From Candidatus Woesearchaeota archaeon (GTDB lineage: Archaea > Nanobdellota > Nanobdellia > Woesearchaeales > JACPBV01): DNA of 55,414 bases. Position numbers and translations under genes: made by a program. Position 1 is the first letter of the stretch. Every line of letters starts with the position of its first letter. The notes beneath the pieces were generated by a model. It did not search any database, had not been told where the DNA came from, and saw nothing but the letters and a program-made list of their open reading frames with translations. Below are positions 7,812 to 16,956 of this stretch, one piece after another. Where the stretch lies: contig JACPBV010000006.1 of the NCBI GenBank assembly GCA_016180135.1, positions 1 through 55,414 of the forward strand, read 5' to 3'.

Positions 7812-10800
7812 TTAGGTAAAACACCCGCTGACAGAAGGTGCATGAGTTGGCCATGTCCCGCATTCCTCTAATATATAAGCTCCAAACATCGAAGCAATTT
7901 CTGTTCCAGCAAGAATCAAAGGGATAATTGCCCCACCCGAAAAAGGTGTCAATGCAATGCCTGCAATAATGCTCGTCCATTCCAATGCGCTGGTGCTAAA
8001 TTCATAAAATAAGCTTCTGCCAGTATAACAATAGTTATACCCCCCATTCCATCCGGACTGGCCATACTTATCGATATTCTGAGGTTCTGCTGAAAAGCAG
8101 GGGATTGTTGTTTTTCGTTTCAGATTAAACCTTTGAGAAGGTGCCGGGGCTTGGACGAATTCCTGGTTTCTGCATATTCTGGTTATGCTCTCTTTAAACA
8201 TCGGAGTATTCTGATCTATTGTATAGACTCTGAAGAAAAAATCGCTGATCATCTTCTCAAAGTATTCGCTATGTAAAAGCCTTAAGGTTTGAAGCAGGAA
8301 AGCCTCATCACCTATTGCCTCAAAGGTGCGAATGTTAAAATCTTTAGATAATGCGTTTTCTAAATAAAGTGACCGGCGATTGTGAGAAGCAATCCTCTTT
8401 TGGGTGATATCGTTGAATAAAGTATCAAGGCCATTTTCCAAAGTGTTTAATTCCGAATCAGTCCCCTCATTTTTCCTTTTTTCCTCAAATTGCATGAGAT
8501 TTTTATCAAACTTGATAAAATCATCCAGTAATGGCTTTTGGTTGCCGAAAAGAGTGGTGAGATCTGGAAATTCTTTCTTTAATTCTTCCCAGTCGATTCT
8601 ATAACTGTCTATATTATCTCCTTTAATAAATTTTGATTTGAAGGATTCCAATGATTTATCCCTGAGCTCAAGAAAATTTTTCTGCAAAGGAGATCTTATC
8701 TGCCTGGCATTTATCCTCTCGCCAAAAAGCCTCCTTTCCAAAATTTCCGCAATCAGTTCCTTTTCGGGTTTTGATAACTCTATGGGCCCTGCCTTAAGGG
8801 AAGGAGGCTGTGTTTTAAAGATGCTTTTAAGTACTTCATATCCCATTGCAAGAGGTATGGACCCAGGAACCAATGCAGCATAATAAGGAATATTAGCCAA
8901 AAAGACCCGTTCGGAAATAGTTAAATCTGCATAGAGGTTTTCAGAGAGGATTTTTAGAAAAAGTTCGTAACTCTCTTGGTCAAGGTCAAGTATTGGGCTG
9001 AGTTTTTTCAATAAGCTGATTTTTTCCTGATTTTTGTTGGGCATATCTTTATTCAAGGACGATGCAATGAATAAAAAGAATGAAGGCGGGTCATTAAAAA
9101 GAAAACTTAGAAACTCTGTTCTTTTCTTATTGTATAGATCTTCTGCAAGAAGGTCATGCTTTTTGAAAAGCTTAAGCATCTGCGCCCTAAAGTTTAGCGA
9201 AGGGTCATTGATCCAATTAGGTGCGGTGCTGCCAACGGAGCCGGGAACATAGGTGAGGTATTGGAATTTCTTAAACTTGTCATTTTTCACTTTTTCCCAG
9301 TCGGAACGCCAAACACCCTCCATGCGGAGGGGCTCTATGGTCTGCAGCCTCTTTTCTGGGGCCTGGTTTTTCCCGAGGGAGGAATCTTCAAACTCGTAAG
9401 CAAAATCCCCATTATTCAGTTCACATGAGCAATAATCCTTGGTTAGTTGAAGGTCTACCTTGCAAGGGCTGGCCAAGAAAAACCTTTCTGGAGCTTGCCC
9501 TTTTTCTTTTTTCATGTTGAAGTAAAACATTGATGGAATTTCTGGTTCGTAGACTCGGGGCTTTGTCTCATAATACATCGGCTCTACAACCCCGAGCTTA
9601 TTCATTCCGATGGGGATGAATGCCTGGTTCTGGCTTTCTTCAAGATAGAAAAGATATGCGGCCCCAAGAAAGGCAGGGACATAATTGTATTTTAAGAATT
9701 TATAACATCCGACAGTTGCCTTTCCAAGAAAGAAAGGTGCCAGGCCGCCAACAGCAACAATCCCTGCAGTCATTTCCGTCGAGTCAGATAATCCCAAGAA
9801 AGGAACTGTCTGGTCTAATAATTCACTGACCTGGCCGGCGGCTATGATCGCGACCCCAATAGCCACACAGCTCGGTAATTTTTGTAATGAGTTTTTTGCC
9901 CAAACTGCCCCGCCAGCAATATGCGATTTTAATGGCTTTAAATCGCGCACTAAAGCAACCGCAAATGATTCACCTATCTGTGGCATAGAATCTATAATCT
10001 CTCGTGCTTCCTGCGGTGCAGCCTTAACCAAGCCAAGCATATCCTCAGTGATGTGGAGATTTTTAGCCCTCTCACCGACATATTTAAAAGTTTCCTGCGC
10101 AGTTATCTTCCCCTTCCCCCCGAGATGGGCAACTGCATTGAACGCATCGACGATAGATTCTCTTGCCTTTAATAGTTTTCCAGAATTGAAAAGAGTGTTA
10201 AAAAAGCGGGATAAGCCATTCCTTTCGACGGCTTTCTTGAATGCCTCATCAATAGTGCCGCTAATTCCCTTCTTTGCGGCGCTTTGCTCAAATGACCTTT
10301 TTATTGCATTCTCGAGCTGGGCTTTATTGACCCTTTTCGCTGCCCTTTGGCCAGGCTGAAAATTCACCATATCTTCAATATTCTTCCTTAAGATTTGCTC
10401 GTCCATATCGGCAGATTTTAGCTCTCTGGCAAAAAAATCTGAAACTTCCTTTGACGCTCTTTTCTGGTTGTGGGCTGAAATCTTAAAAAGGGCTTCACCG
10501 CCTTGAGATTCTGTGCCGGCTATCGTTGATTTTTTGATTGTATTAACCATCCTTTCTGTTGCTTCCGATGCTAGTTTGTCTATGTCCATGGGGAGAAGAA
10601 GGTTATCTGCTTTTGATATAGCGTCTGATAATTTTGCCACAGAAGAAGCAGATGGAAATTTATTGATTGTTTGGAGCGCATCTTGGGCGTCTTCTGCTGT
10701 TTTTACCCTTTTTCCAATTTCTCCTGCAGCTTCCATCGTTTCCTTTACTGCAATGTTTCCAGCATTTTTTGCCTCGCTTAATGCGGCTTTGGCGATACCA

Positions 10801-11810
10801 GGAACAAAAGGCACGAGGGTAAACAAGCCCCTTACTCCTAATCCAATCATAAACCAAAATTGGTCTTTGGTTTTCCATGCCATCTTTTCCAGCTCTGGAA
10901 ATTTTTCAAAATACACGAGATGTTCAGGATCCCCATAACCGACAATATAGTTCTTCCAATTATCCGGGATTTCCTGAGGCATTTCAAAACCGATAAGCTT
11001 ACAGCCAGATGGCGCTTGCAGTTTATCAGTTATTAAGAAGTTGTCAATATAAGCCCCATCCCAATAGATAAGAGCTTTCCCCCCATTCCTAAATCTTAAC
11101 CCTTGTTCGCCATCTTTTAAGTCCCATTTTATTCCCCTGCTGGCCCCCCCCATTTTAAGCTGAATTTGAGTGTCAGAGACAAAATAACCGATTTTAAGTA
11201 TCTTGGCAACATTATTTCGCATCCCCGTAAAATCAATCAACCCGCAAAGTTCCCGTTTATTCTGAGACCCATATTTATTTTTACAATCAATTAATGCCTT
11301 CGACAATTGGGAGATATCATTATCCATATCACCTTCTAAAAAAACGAGAGTGTCGCTTTCACACTTAACACATTGATTTGTTCCGAATAAAATCCCGCCT
11401 TCGCAGCTTAGTCCCGGACCATTTTGAGGATTAGCGATACTTGTTGCCGCCCCAGCAGGAGTACCTGCCTGTTGAATGGGATTAGAACCGACAGGAATTT
11501 GTTTCCCCCCGAGATTGGTGCAGTAGGAGGTATCAATCACGCCGTACTGTGTTCCTTTTATCGCGCACATCAGCGCATTCATAGAATAGTCAATCGTCTG
11601 TTCTGTCGGCGTAAACTGCGGAACATACGGCGTGAACTCAACCTTTCCGTCTATGCCTATCGCTGTCAGGCCTTTGCTGAACACTTCCTTGCCGCCCTTG
11701 TAGGCTTCCGGAAACGCTATGTAGACGACTACGCCAAGGACTAATGCGCCCAGGATGAATTCCATCAGCTTGTTCCAGGCGAGGGATGTTCCTCTTTTTT
11801 TTCTCTGCAT
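7812..11810 (-). CDS. Very large membrane protein, 1332 aa
   Basis: Family not recognised. The start at 11810 (one base after the previous stop) gives an N-terminus with basic residues and a span at about residues 15-35, like the neighbouring pilin-like proteins. An upstream in-frame ATG at 11939 would lie inside the preceding gene. More hydrophobic segments occur near residues 325-350, 655-740 and at the C-terminus. The central region (about 390-600) is long, helical and Lys/Glu/Ala-rich. It is the last gene of an operon running from 13524 and is probably the large scaffold or adhesin of a surface complex (inference). Confidence 0.75.
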   Translation of the reverse strand: MQRKKRGTSLAWNKLMEFILGALVLGVVVYIAFPEAYKGGKEVFSKGLTAIGIDGKVEFTPYVPQFTPTEQTIDYSMNALMCAIKGTQYGVIDTSYCTNLGGKQIPVGSNPIQQAGTPAGAATSIANPQNGPGLSCEGGILFGTNQCVKCESDTLVFLEGDMDNDISQLSKALIDCKNKYGSQNKRELCGLIDFTGMRNNVAKILKIGYFVSDTQIQLKMGGASRGIKWDLKDGEQGLRFRNGGKALIYWDGAYIDNFLITDKLQAPSGCKLIGFEMPQEIPDNWKNYIVGYGDPEHLVYFEKFPELEKMAWKTKDQFWFMIGLGVRGLFTLVPFVPGIAKAALSEAKNAGNIAVKETMEAAGEIGKRVKTAEDAQDALQTINKFPSASSVAKLSDAISKADNLLLPMDIDKLASEATERMVNTIKKSTIAGTESQGGEALFKISAHNQKRASKEVSDFFARELKSADMDEQILRKNIEDMVNFQPGQRAAKRVNKAQLENAIKRSFEQSAAKKGISGTIDEAFKKAVERNGLSRFFNTLFNSGKLLKARESIVDAFNAVAHLGGKGKITAQETFKYVGERAKNLHITEDMLGLVKAAPQEAREIIDSMPQIGESFAVALVRDLKPLKSHIAGGAVWAKNSLQKLPSCVAIGVAIIAAGQVSELLDQTVPFLGLSDSTEMTAGIVAVGGLAPFFLGKATVGCYKFLKYNYVPAFLGAAYLFYLEESQNQAFIPIGMNKLGVVEPMYYETKPRVYEPEIPSMFYFNMKKEKGQAPERFFLASPCKVDLQLTKDYCSCELNNGDFAYEFEDSSLGKNQAPEKRLQTIEPLRMEGVWRSDWEKVKNDKFKKFQYLTYVPGSVGSTAPNWINDPSLNFRAQMLKLFKKHDLLAEDLYNKKRTEFLSFLFNDPPSFFLFIASSLNKDMPNKNQEKISLLKKLSPILDLDQESYELFLKILSENLYADLTISERVFLANIPYYAALVPGSIPLAMGYEVLKSIFKTQPPSLKAGPIELSKPEKELIAEILERRLFGERINARQIRSPLQKNFLELRDKSLESFKSKFIKGDNIDSYRIDWEELKKEFPDLTTLFGNQKPLLDDFIKFDKNLMQFEEKRKNEGTDSELNTLENGLDTLFNDITQKRIASHNRRSLYLENALSKDFNIRTFEAIGDEAFLLQTLRLLHSEYFEKMISDFFFRVYTIDQNTPMFKESITRICRNQEFVQAPAPSQRFNLKRKTTIPCFSAEPQNIDKYGQSGWNGGYNYCYTGRSLFYEFSTSALEWTSIIAGIALTPFSGGAIIPLILAGTEIASMFGAYILEECGTWPTHAPSVSGCFT

Positions 11811-11811
11811 G

Positions 11812-11958
11812 TTAAGCGAAAGCCTGCTTGAGCTTCTCCATGACCACTTCAGTGTCTGATCGTGTATTCCAGATATACCACATGATGAAGAGCAGCACGA
11901 TAGCTGCCAGGATGAAAAGGACGAGCTGCTGCACTGCAATTGCTTTTTTTGTTTTCAT
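11812..11958 (-). CDS. Tiny single-span membrane protein, 48 aa
   Basis: KTKKAIAVQQLVLFIL starts a single hydrophobic helix with a short charged tail. ATG 11958 follows the upstream stop at 11960 by one base, and the gene ends one base before the next start. This tight packing supports translation. A longer in-frame start at 11997 would overlap the upstream gene. It is probably a small subunit of the same membrane complex. Confidence 0.65.
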   Translation of the reverse strand: MKTKKAIAVQQLVLFILAAIVLLFIMWYIWNTRSDTEVVMEKLKQAFA

Positions 11959-11959
11959 G

Positions 11960-12865
11960 CTAGGGCGCCTTGAGGCAGCGGTTGCGGTATTCTTCAAGGG
12001 TAGTTAATAAGATATCGTCATAAGGCTCGTCTTTGGGAAGGTTTGCGGCGCTCTTGAAGGGCTTGATGATAAGGTTGCTTAATTGTGTGGGGTTTGCGCG
12101 GATATACACCACGGCTAGTTTTTCCTGTGTGGAGAAATCCCATGATTTGAAGAAGTCGGAAGGGGTAGAGTCATCTTTGAGAAATTCCCAGTAGCTGGTA
12201 AAAGAGATGCTGCTGATAGGGTTTCTCTGCAGGAAATCATCCATGTTAACTTTCTGCGGAAAACTTTGTTTTGTTCCCTCGTCAAAAGAGATAATGTAGC
12301 ACAGGTCGCAATAAAAGATAGGCGCGGCAATATACCAAAGGTTGCTTAATTTCCTTTCCCTCCACTCCTTCCCCAGAGGCAATCTTCCCTCGCCATTCCT
12401 GCCCCAGCACCGTTTCATTGCCTGAGCCACTTCTTCCTGAAGATGGTATTTCCTGAGGCAAAGATTATTCTTGTCCTGATACCAACTGTCCACACTCGAG
12501 CATTCTTTTGCGCCCTTGTACCATTTATCCAGTTTTCCATCAACTTTCCCTTTCGGCAGCTCAATATTGAGATATGCAGTGTCCGAACTTCTTTTTGTGC
12601 CATCTTTCCATTCCAGCTCAACGCGCCTGATGACGGGCGGGCAAAAGGAGCTCCAGGTCTGGGTGTGGAGCAAAGGCGTTTTTGTGTATGCAGAAACAAT
12701 CTTTCTGAACAGGCATGGAAAATAGCCTTCGCCGATGCTGTTGTAGGTAAGCACAAGTGATTTTGCCAGGCCAAAAACGATGAAAGACACGATAACAATA
12801 ACTATCACCGTTATCAGGAGCCCGTGCATCTGGGCTTTTTTGCTTATTCTGGGAGGAATGACCAT
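11960..12865 (-). CDS. Pilin-like membrane-anchored protein, 301 aa
   Basis: The N-terminus SKKAQMHGLLITVIVIVIV resembles a class III signal (Lys-Lys-Ala then Gln) leading into a hydrophobic helix. The external domain has paired cysteines (for example CDLC near residue 191 and single Cys elsewhere) and many Trp/Tyr. No family is recognised. It overlaps the small gene at 12844-12981 by 22 bases and is followed immediately by two membrane genes, so coordinated synthesis is likely. Confidence 0.7.
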   Translation of the reverse strand: MVIPPRISKKAQMHGLLITVIVIVIVSFIVFGLAKSLVLTYNSIGEGYFPCLFRKIVSAYTKTPLLHTQTWSSFCPPVIRRVELEWKDGTKRSSDTAYLNIELPKGKVDGKLDKWYKGAKECSSVDSWYQDKNNLCLRKYHLQEEVAQAMKRCWGRNGEGRLPLGKEWRERKLSNLWYIAAPIFYCDLCYIISFDEGTKQSFPQKVNMDDFLQRNPISSISFTSYWEFLKDDSTPSDFFKSWDFSTQEKLAVVYIRANPTQLSNLIIKPFKSAANLPKDEPYDDILLTTLEEYRNRCLKAP

Positions 12866-12981
12866 GAGGGGCTCACATTTTTCAGCATTGCCATCGCGAT
12901 GATAAAAAGTATCACCAAAGCTGCAAGAATGACCATCCAGCTGAGGTTCAGGCCGAGGACATCGCCGCGCTTGTTATGCAT
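12844..12981 (-). CDS. Tiny pilin-like membrane protein, 45 aa
   Basis: The frame from ATG 12981 encodes HNKRGDVLGLNLSWMVILAA followed by hydrophobic residues and a short tail. KRG-D-x-LGLN resembles the basic-motif-plus-GL(S/P)LN signature of the other short pilin-like proteins here. It overlaps the next gene's start by 22 bases. It was found by reading the gap upstream of 12865. Confidence 0.55.
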   Translation of the reverse strand: MHNKRGDVLGLNLSWMVILAALVILFIIAMAMLKNVSPSWSFLPE

Positions 12982-13041
12982 GCAATGGCTTTTGGAACAG
13001 GATTATATAAAGGTTGTTTTTCTCCTGCCTCAGCCGGCCGC

Positions 13042-13182
13042 TCAGCGCATTGCTGCATTGTCCACCGCAGACATGATGTTGGAGAACAGCACTACTCTGT
13101 CAATCAATATCCCGAGAATTATCAGCAGCGCTATCAAAAGCATCAGCTTAAAGATAGTGACATCGGTCAGGCGGAATCCCAT
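13042..13182 (-). CDS. Tiny single-span membrane protein, 46 aa
   Basis: ATG 13182 is preceded by GGGAGGGAG, an excellent ribosome-binding site seven bases away. The product has a short polar N-terminus (GFRLTDVTIFKLM), one hydrophobic helix and an amphipathic tail. It lies between the pilin-like genes at 13252 and 12844 on the same strand, consistent with one transcript. Confidence 0.6.
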   Translation of the reverse strand: MGFRLTDVTIFKLMLLIALLIILGILIDRVVLFSNIMSAVDNAAMR

Positions 13183-13251
13183 CGTGCTCCCTCCCTATAA
13201 GGATAGTAGGGAATAATCAAGTAGTGATGATGATTAATCAAAAAAGAAAAA

Positions 13252-13524
13252 CTATGCTGCTTTAGTGCAGCAGACGCTTCCTGAAAGGACATCGCCAAAC
13301 GTTCCCGGTATTGGAGTCTGGCCCGCCGGGCATGTTGAAGACGGCACCACAACGCCGTTGATGGCATCAGAGCCGCACTGCAATGAGGAATCCTGCTTCT
13401 GCAGGCCCTTGCTGAAAATGCCCATCCTGCCGGTAAAGATAGCCCACAGCACCACCAGCACGATAAGGACGATTGCTGCGATAATAATGATGTTTAAGCT
13501 CATTCCCTGCGCTTTTTTGTTCAT
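13252..13524 (-). CDS. Short pilin-like protein with Cys-containing tail, 90 aa
   Basis: NKKAQGMSLNIIIIAAIVL gives the family signature, followed by the shared IFTGRMGIF phrase after the span. The tail has four cysteines, including a terminal CC pair, so disulfide bonding outside the cell is likely. ATG 13524 has AGAGGTG upstream. It is probably the first gene of the operon reaching 7812. Function as a pilin-like subunit is inferred from the signature. Confidence 0.75.
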   Translation of the reverse strand: MNKKAQGMSLNIIIIAAIVLIVLVVLWAIFTGRMGIFSKGLQKQDSSLQCGSDAINGVVVPSSTCPAGQTPIPGTFGDVLSGSVCCTKAA

Positions 13525-13709
13525 GACGTACACCTCTTCCCTATGGGTAAGATACGGATTGCACTCATTCTGGACAGGGAGTATTTAAAACTTTCGATGG
13601 GTTGAAATTATGTCGTATCCCGAAACTGTTTCCTTTCGGTGAGTTGTTGGACTTATGAAACAAACTCCGCCAAAGCTGGCCATAGCCATGATGGAAAGAT
13701 AGAGTTTTG

Positions 13710-14318
13710 CTATAGCCCGGGATTTCCTAGAATCCCCTTTCTTGCAAGCCTTGTCGGAATAATCATCGGCACATATTGGTATTGGATGCCCCAGAAATCA
13801 AAAAAAGCTTTTGCCGGCTCTATGCTGTGCAGGGGCACTGCAAATGCATTGTCGCTTACCCTGATGGCGTTCAGGCTTTCAAGCTCGCCCTTAGCCCCTC
13901 TGCGCCCGTTCAAAGCATAGTAAAACCTTGTCCTTTTGGCATTGCCTAAATCTCTTGTCGATAGGATGAACATCCCTAAAGAAGTGAATCCGTAGCCGGA
14001 GGCAACAAATTTTTTGTCTGTGAGGCTGAAGCCTTCAAACAGCATCCCCTCCCGCGCATCAAAAGCCTCATCGGCAATGGCCTGCTTTGTTTTTGAGATG
14101 ATGCTGATTCTCTTGTCAAGCGTTTTCAGCTTGAGCAGCAGTTCATGCTCCAGGCTCTTATCAACCCTCCCGTTGAAGATCAGCAAGATATCTATATCTT
14201 CCGGATCAGCCTTGCCCCTTGCAGATGAGCCGAAGAGGATGATATCATCTATCTGCAGCTTGTGTTTTGTTGCAAAAGGCAGGCATGCCTCAGTTAAGCT
14301 CGTGTTTAGTGATTTCAT
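13710..14318 (-). CDS. MNT-type nucleotidyltransferase (HEPN/MNT pair), 202 aa
   Basis: The nucleotidyltransferase signature GSSARGKADPEDIDILL (about residues 31-47) includes the two metal-binding aspartates. Known MNT partners of HEPN proteins nucleotidylate and neutralise the HEPN toxin. This protein is longer than minimal MNT antitoxins: the remaining 150 residues form an extra C-terminal domain, not recognised. ATG 14318 overlaps the end of the HEPN gene by 29 bases, so translation is coupled. Confidence 0.75.
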   Translation of the reverse strand: MKSLNTSLTEACLPFATKHKLQIDDIILFGSSARGKADPEDIDILLIFNGRVDKSLEHELLLKLKTLDKRISIISKTKQAIADEAFDAREGMLFEGFSLTDKKFVASGYGFTSLGMFILSTRDLGNAKRTRFYYALNGRRGAKGELESLNAIRVSDNAFAVPLHSIEPAKAFFDFWGIQYQYVPMIIPTRLARKGILGNPGL

Positions 14319-14616
14319 TTTCAACAATGAATTTAATTCTTTCGCAGGTTTCCTTATCGAGTATCTTTGAGTAAGTTTCCCTGTAGGTAGAAAACTCCCT
14401 GTCAAGAAGGGTATAAGTTTCTGGAAACTTCCTCTGCAGGAGCCTGAACCGCTCACTGTGGTCTTTTGGAGACTGCCCTGTTTTCCGAAGAAGGATAAAA
14501 TCCTGAAGGGCAAACCATGCCTTAAAATAAAGTATAAGCGCTGAAGTATAATCCCCATCTGCATAAATTTTGTCTGCAGATGCCTTAAAGGTCAAAACCT
14601 GTTCTTTAGTGAGCAT
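14290..14616 (-). CDS. HEPN-domain protein (toxin-like partner), 108 aa
   Basis: The all-helical sequence (FKASADKIYADGDYTSALI, then YFKAWFALQDFIL) matches HEPN-family proteins coupled to MNT nucleotidyltransferases. The canonical RNase motif R-x(4-6)-H is not evident near the C-terminus (there is an RETY), so RNase activity is uncertain. ATG 14616 lies about 25 bases after TTTAAATA, so the transcript is probably leaderless. The longer TTG start at 14634 is less likely. The toxin-antitoxin role is inferred from the gene pair. Confidence 0.7.
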   Translation of the reverse strand: MLTKEQVLTFKASADKIYADGDYTSALILYFKAWFALQDFILLRKTGQSPKDHSERFRLLQRKFPETYTLLDREFSTYRETYSKILDKETCERIKFIVENEITKHELN

Positions 14617-14624
14617 GTTAGAAG

Positions 14625-14673
14625 GTATAACCAATAAGCACTATTTAAACCTTTTGGTTAGTAAGTATAACCA
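14625..14673 (-). promoter_or_regulatory. HEPN/MNT promoter with repeated operator-like sites
   Basis: On the minus strand TGGTTATAC occurs twice, 40 bases apart (complements at 14625-14633 and 14665-14673), on either side of a TATA-like TTTAAATA (about 14642-14649). This arrangement suits autoregulation of the pair. Confidence 0.5.
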
Positions 14674-14854
14674 TCGTGCAGAGAACAGAGTGCGGCAAAT
14701 GGACATTGTAGAAAACTATCCTTCCAAAAAGAAAGCGTTAATCACGGAAAAATACCATCTTCCCAAAGAAGCGCCTGAACAGGGGGAGGAGCGAAAACTC
14801 GCCGCCATGGCGGGCAGGCAATGCCTTCGGAGCGTATGCTGCCCCTAAGAAAGA

Positions 14855-16111
14855 TCAGATTAAACCTAAAGAATAAGGCAGCAGGTAATGGATGTTTTTC
14901 TCTTTCTTCTGCACGCCTAAGTTGATGAGGCAGGCCGATTTTACTTGAGGGTAGCATTTAAAAAACTCATGAAGCGATATCAGCTCGCCGCCTTTAATCT
15001 TCGTTTGGAATTTAACCTCCAGGGGGATCAGCCTCCCTTCCTTTTCGAGGAGAATATCCACCTCATGCTTGTTTTTGTCCTGCCAGAATTTTAAGGTTCC
15101 CCATCCCCGCTTAAGTAGCTCCGAAATGATTAATCCCTCAAACAGGAATCCGCCGTCATTCCTCAAACTCAGGGGATTGAAGTTTTTTGTAAAATAGTTT
15201 CTTACTCCGGGGTCAATGAAATAGATTTTTGGTATTTTGACCAGTTCTTTGTTCTTGTTGGTGTAAAACGGCCTTACAGCCCTTATGAGATAGGTCTCTT
15301 CGAGAAGCTCGATGTATTGCTTTATTTCAGCATAGGTGAGCGATGTTGCTGCAGCCAGCTCTTCGTATTTTATCTTCTGGCCGTGGTTCACTGCAAGCAG
15401 TTCTATTAATCGTTTCATGTGCAGTATTTTTTCAATTTTCATGAAATCAACGAGGTCTTTCTTAACATACAGGTCAAAAATGCTGTCTAACACGGCTATC
15501 TTCTCTTCTTTGTTTGCCTTCAGGGAAACCTCAGGATAGCTTCCAAAGATGAGGAACTCCTCAATCATCTGGCGCAGCTCTGCCAAAGGCTTATTGAGCT
15601 CTTCGCCGTGAAGCTTTTTGGCATTTTCCAGCATCAACGCAAGCTTTTTGTCCTGGGTGAATTCCACCCATTCTTCAAAATCGAGCGGATACATCACCGT
15701 TATCCTTTTCCTGCCGGCAAGAAACTCCTGAACGCCGTTTTTTACCTCAAGAGAAGAAGAGCCCGAGGCGTAAATTTTGAGATTGGGGCAGGTATCAAAT
15801 GCGTTCTTCATTATCTTGGGAAGCTGGGGGTATTTTTGGAACTCGTCCAAAAAAAGATAAAAAAAATCCTTTTGGGCCTCTTCATAGCCATAGGCCTTGA
15901 GCGTATTGATCAATGACTCAAAGGTGCTGACTTTCTCGTAATTTGAGAGTATGTCCAGATCCAGATAGAGGCACTTATTGTTTTGAGACAGCTTTGCATT
16001 GAGCCACTGCAATGCCGTAGTCTTCCCGACCTGCCTTGCGCCCAGCACTAAAGATATCTTCTTCTCTTTGCTCTGCTCAAGCAGCGTGGAAAAGGCTTTT
16101 CTTTCGAACAT
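14855..16111 (-). CDS. AAA_14/DUF4143 ATPase, 418 aa
   Basis: Walker A is GARQVGKTT near residues 23-31 and Walker B is FLDEFQKYP near 90-98, followed by an SGSSS sensor-like motif. The C-terminal half has the DUF4143 pattern, including the (F/L)EGLIISEL phrase and a nuclease-like DxxxEVKF (VDILLEKEGRLIPLEVKF). This family is common and variably present in archaea and bacteria, often near toxin-antitoxin or mobile loci; its substrate is unknown. The neighbouring HEPN/MNT pair fits that pattern. The upstream gap (16112-16333) holds an AT-rich promoter region and nothing else recognisable. Confidence 0.85.
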   Translation of the reverse strand: MFERKAFSTLLEQSKEKKISLVLGARQVGKTTALQWLNAKLSQNNKCLYLDLDILSNYEKVSTFESLINTLKAYGYEEAQKDFFYLFLDEFQKYPQLPKIMKNAFDTCPNLKIYASGSSSLEVKNGVQEFLAGRKRITVMYPLDFEEWVEFTQDKKLALMLENAKKLHGEELNKPLAELRQMIEEFLIFGSYPEVSLKANKEEKIAVLDSIFDLYVKKDLVDFMKIEKILHMKRLIELLAVNHGQKIKYEELAAATSLTYAEIKQYIELLEETYLIRAVRPFYTNKNKELVKIPKIYFIDPGVRNYFTKNFNPLSLRNDGGFLFEGLIISELLKRGWGTLKFWQDKNKHEVDILLEKEGRLIPLEVKFQTKIKGGELISLHEFFKCYPQVKSACLINLGVQKKEKNIHYLLPYSLGLI

Positions 16112-16333
16112 ATTACACCAAAATTCTTTACAATTTGATTATAGTTCAATCTAAACCTATCAATTTAATAATTATAGTGGAACTTCTATATAAATCTTTT
16201 GATTTTGCCAAAAGCCAAAAAGCCATAATTAAGAAAAAAGAAACTTCCTGATGCGCCTGAAAAGAGGGAGGAGGAAAGTTGGAAGGGGAAAAAATCAGAA
16301 TAGTTGCTTGAAATCAAGAAGTATTCTTTAACC

Positions 16334-16651
16334 TTAAAGAACCAATTCAAGGCTGTGGAGGTGTTCGGCTACCTGATCCGCCAATTGAAGGACTAGGTGG
16401 TTGTTGGGGGGGGTAGACGTTGTTGCCGGCTGCGCAGTAATTGGATTCCCCTTAGTTGGTGTCTGAACCTCTGACAAAGTTTGTGGGATTTCATTTTGAG
16501 CTTGGCTTATCCCAGATGAAAAACTGCCAATCTTTCCCGTAAATATCAGCCAGACAACCACAAGAACAACCAAAACGATAAGCGCAATGATGATGACATT
16601 AAGCGGAAGCCCCTGGGACTTTCTCGCATTCCTGAACATTGATTTTTTCAT
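16334..16651 (-). CDS. Short pilin-like protein, 105 aa
   Basis: The signature RKSQGLPLNVIIIALIVL is followed by the WLIFTGKIG phrase after the helix, nearly identical to the next two genes upstream. The tail is Thr/Pro/Gln-rich with no cysteines. It is the third gene of a three-gene tandem (17232 to 16334) with 10- and 22-base gaps, evidently a product of duplication. A role as a pilin-like or surface filament subunit is inferred. Confidence 0.75.
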   Translation of the reverse strand: MKKSMFRNARKSQGLPLNVIIIALIVLVVLVVVWLIFTGKIGSFSSGISQAQNEIPQTLSEVQTPTKGNPITAQPATTSTPPNNHLVLQLADQVAEHLHSLELVL

Positions 16652-16661
16652 GTTGCCTTCA

Positions 16662-16934
16662 TCAAACCCGGAGGTTTATAATCCTTGCGATTTTTCTTAA
16701 GAATAAGTTTAGAGGGAAAAAGAAAACTATTGGCACGATGGGGTTTTGAGGCTGAGTTGGTATTGTCTGCGTTGGCAGCTTATTCTGCGCAGTTTCAACA
16801 CTCTTGCTGAACGCCCCTATCTTCCCCGTAAATATCAGCCAGACAACGACGAGGACAACTAAAACAAGCAAAGCTATGATAATTATGTTTAAGGGTAGGC
16901 CTTCTGATTTTTTGTTTTCGTTTAAGAAACTCAT
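16662..16934 (-). CDS. Short pilin-like protein, 90 aa
   Basis: KKSEGLPLNIIIIALLVL starts the conserved helix, then WLIFTGKIGAFSK. The tail is Gln/Thr/Pro-rich and ends in a second hydrophobic stretch (PIVPIVFFFPLNLFL), unlike its neighbours, so this paralogue may span the membrane twice or have a buried tail. It is the middle gene of the tandem. The DNA of the helix region is almost identical to the flanking copies. Confidence 0.75.
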   Translation of the reverse strand: MSFLNENKKSEGLPLNIIIIALLVLVVLVVVWLIFTGKIGAFSKSVETAQNKLPTQTIPTQPQNPIVPIVFFFPLNLFLRKIARIINLRV

Positions 16935-16956
16935 TTTTTTGTTTAAACCTGATTTT

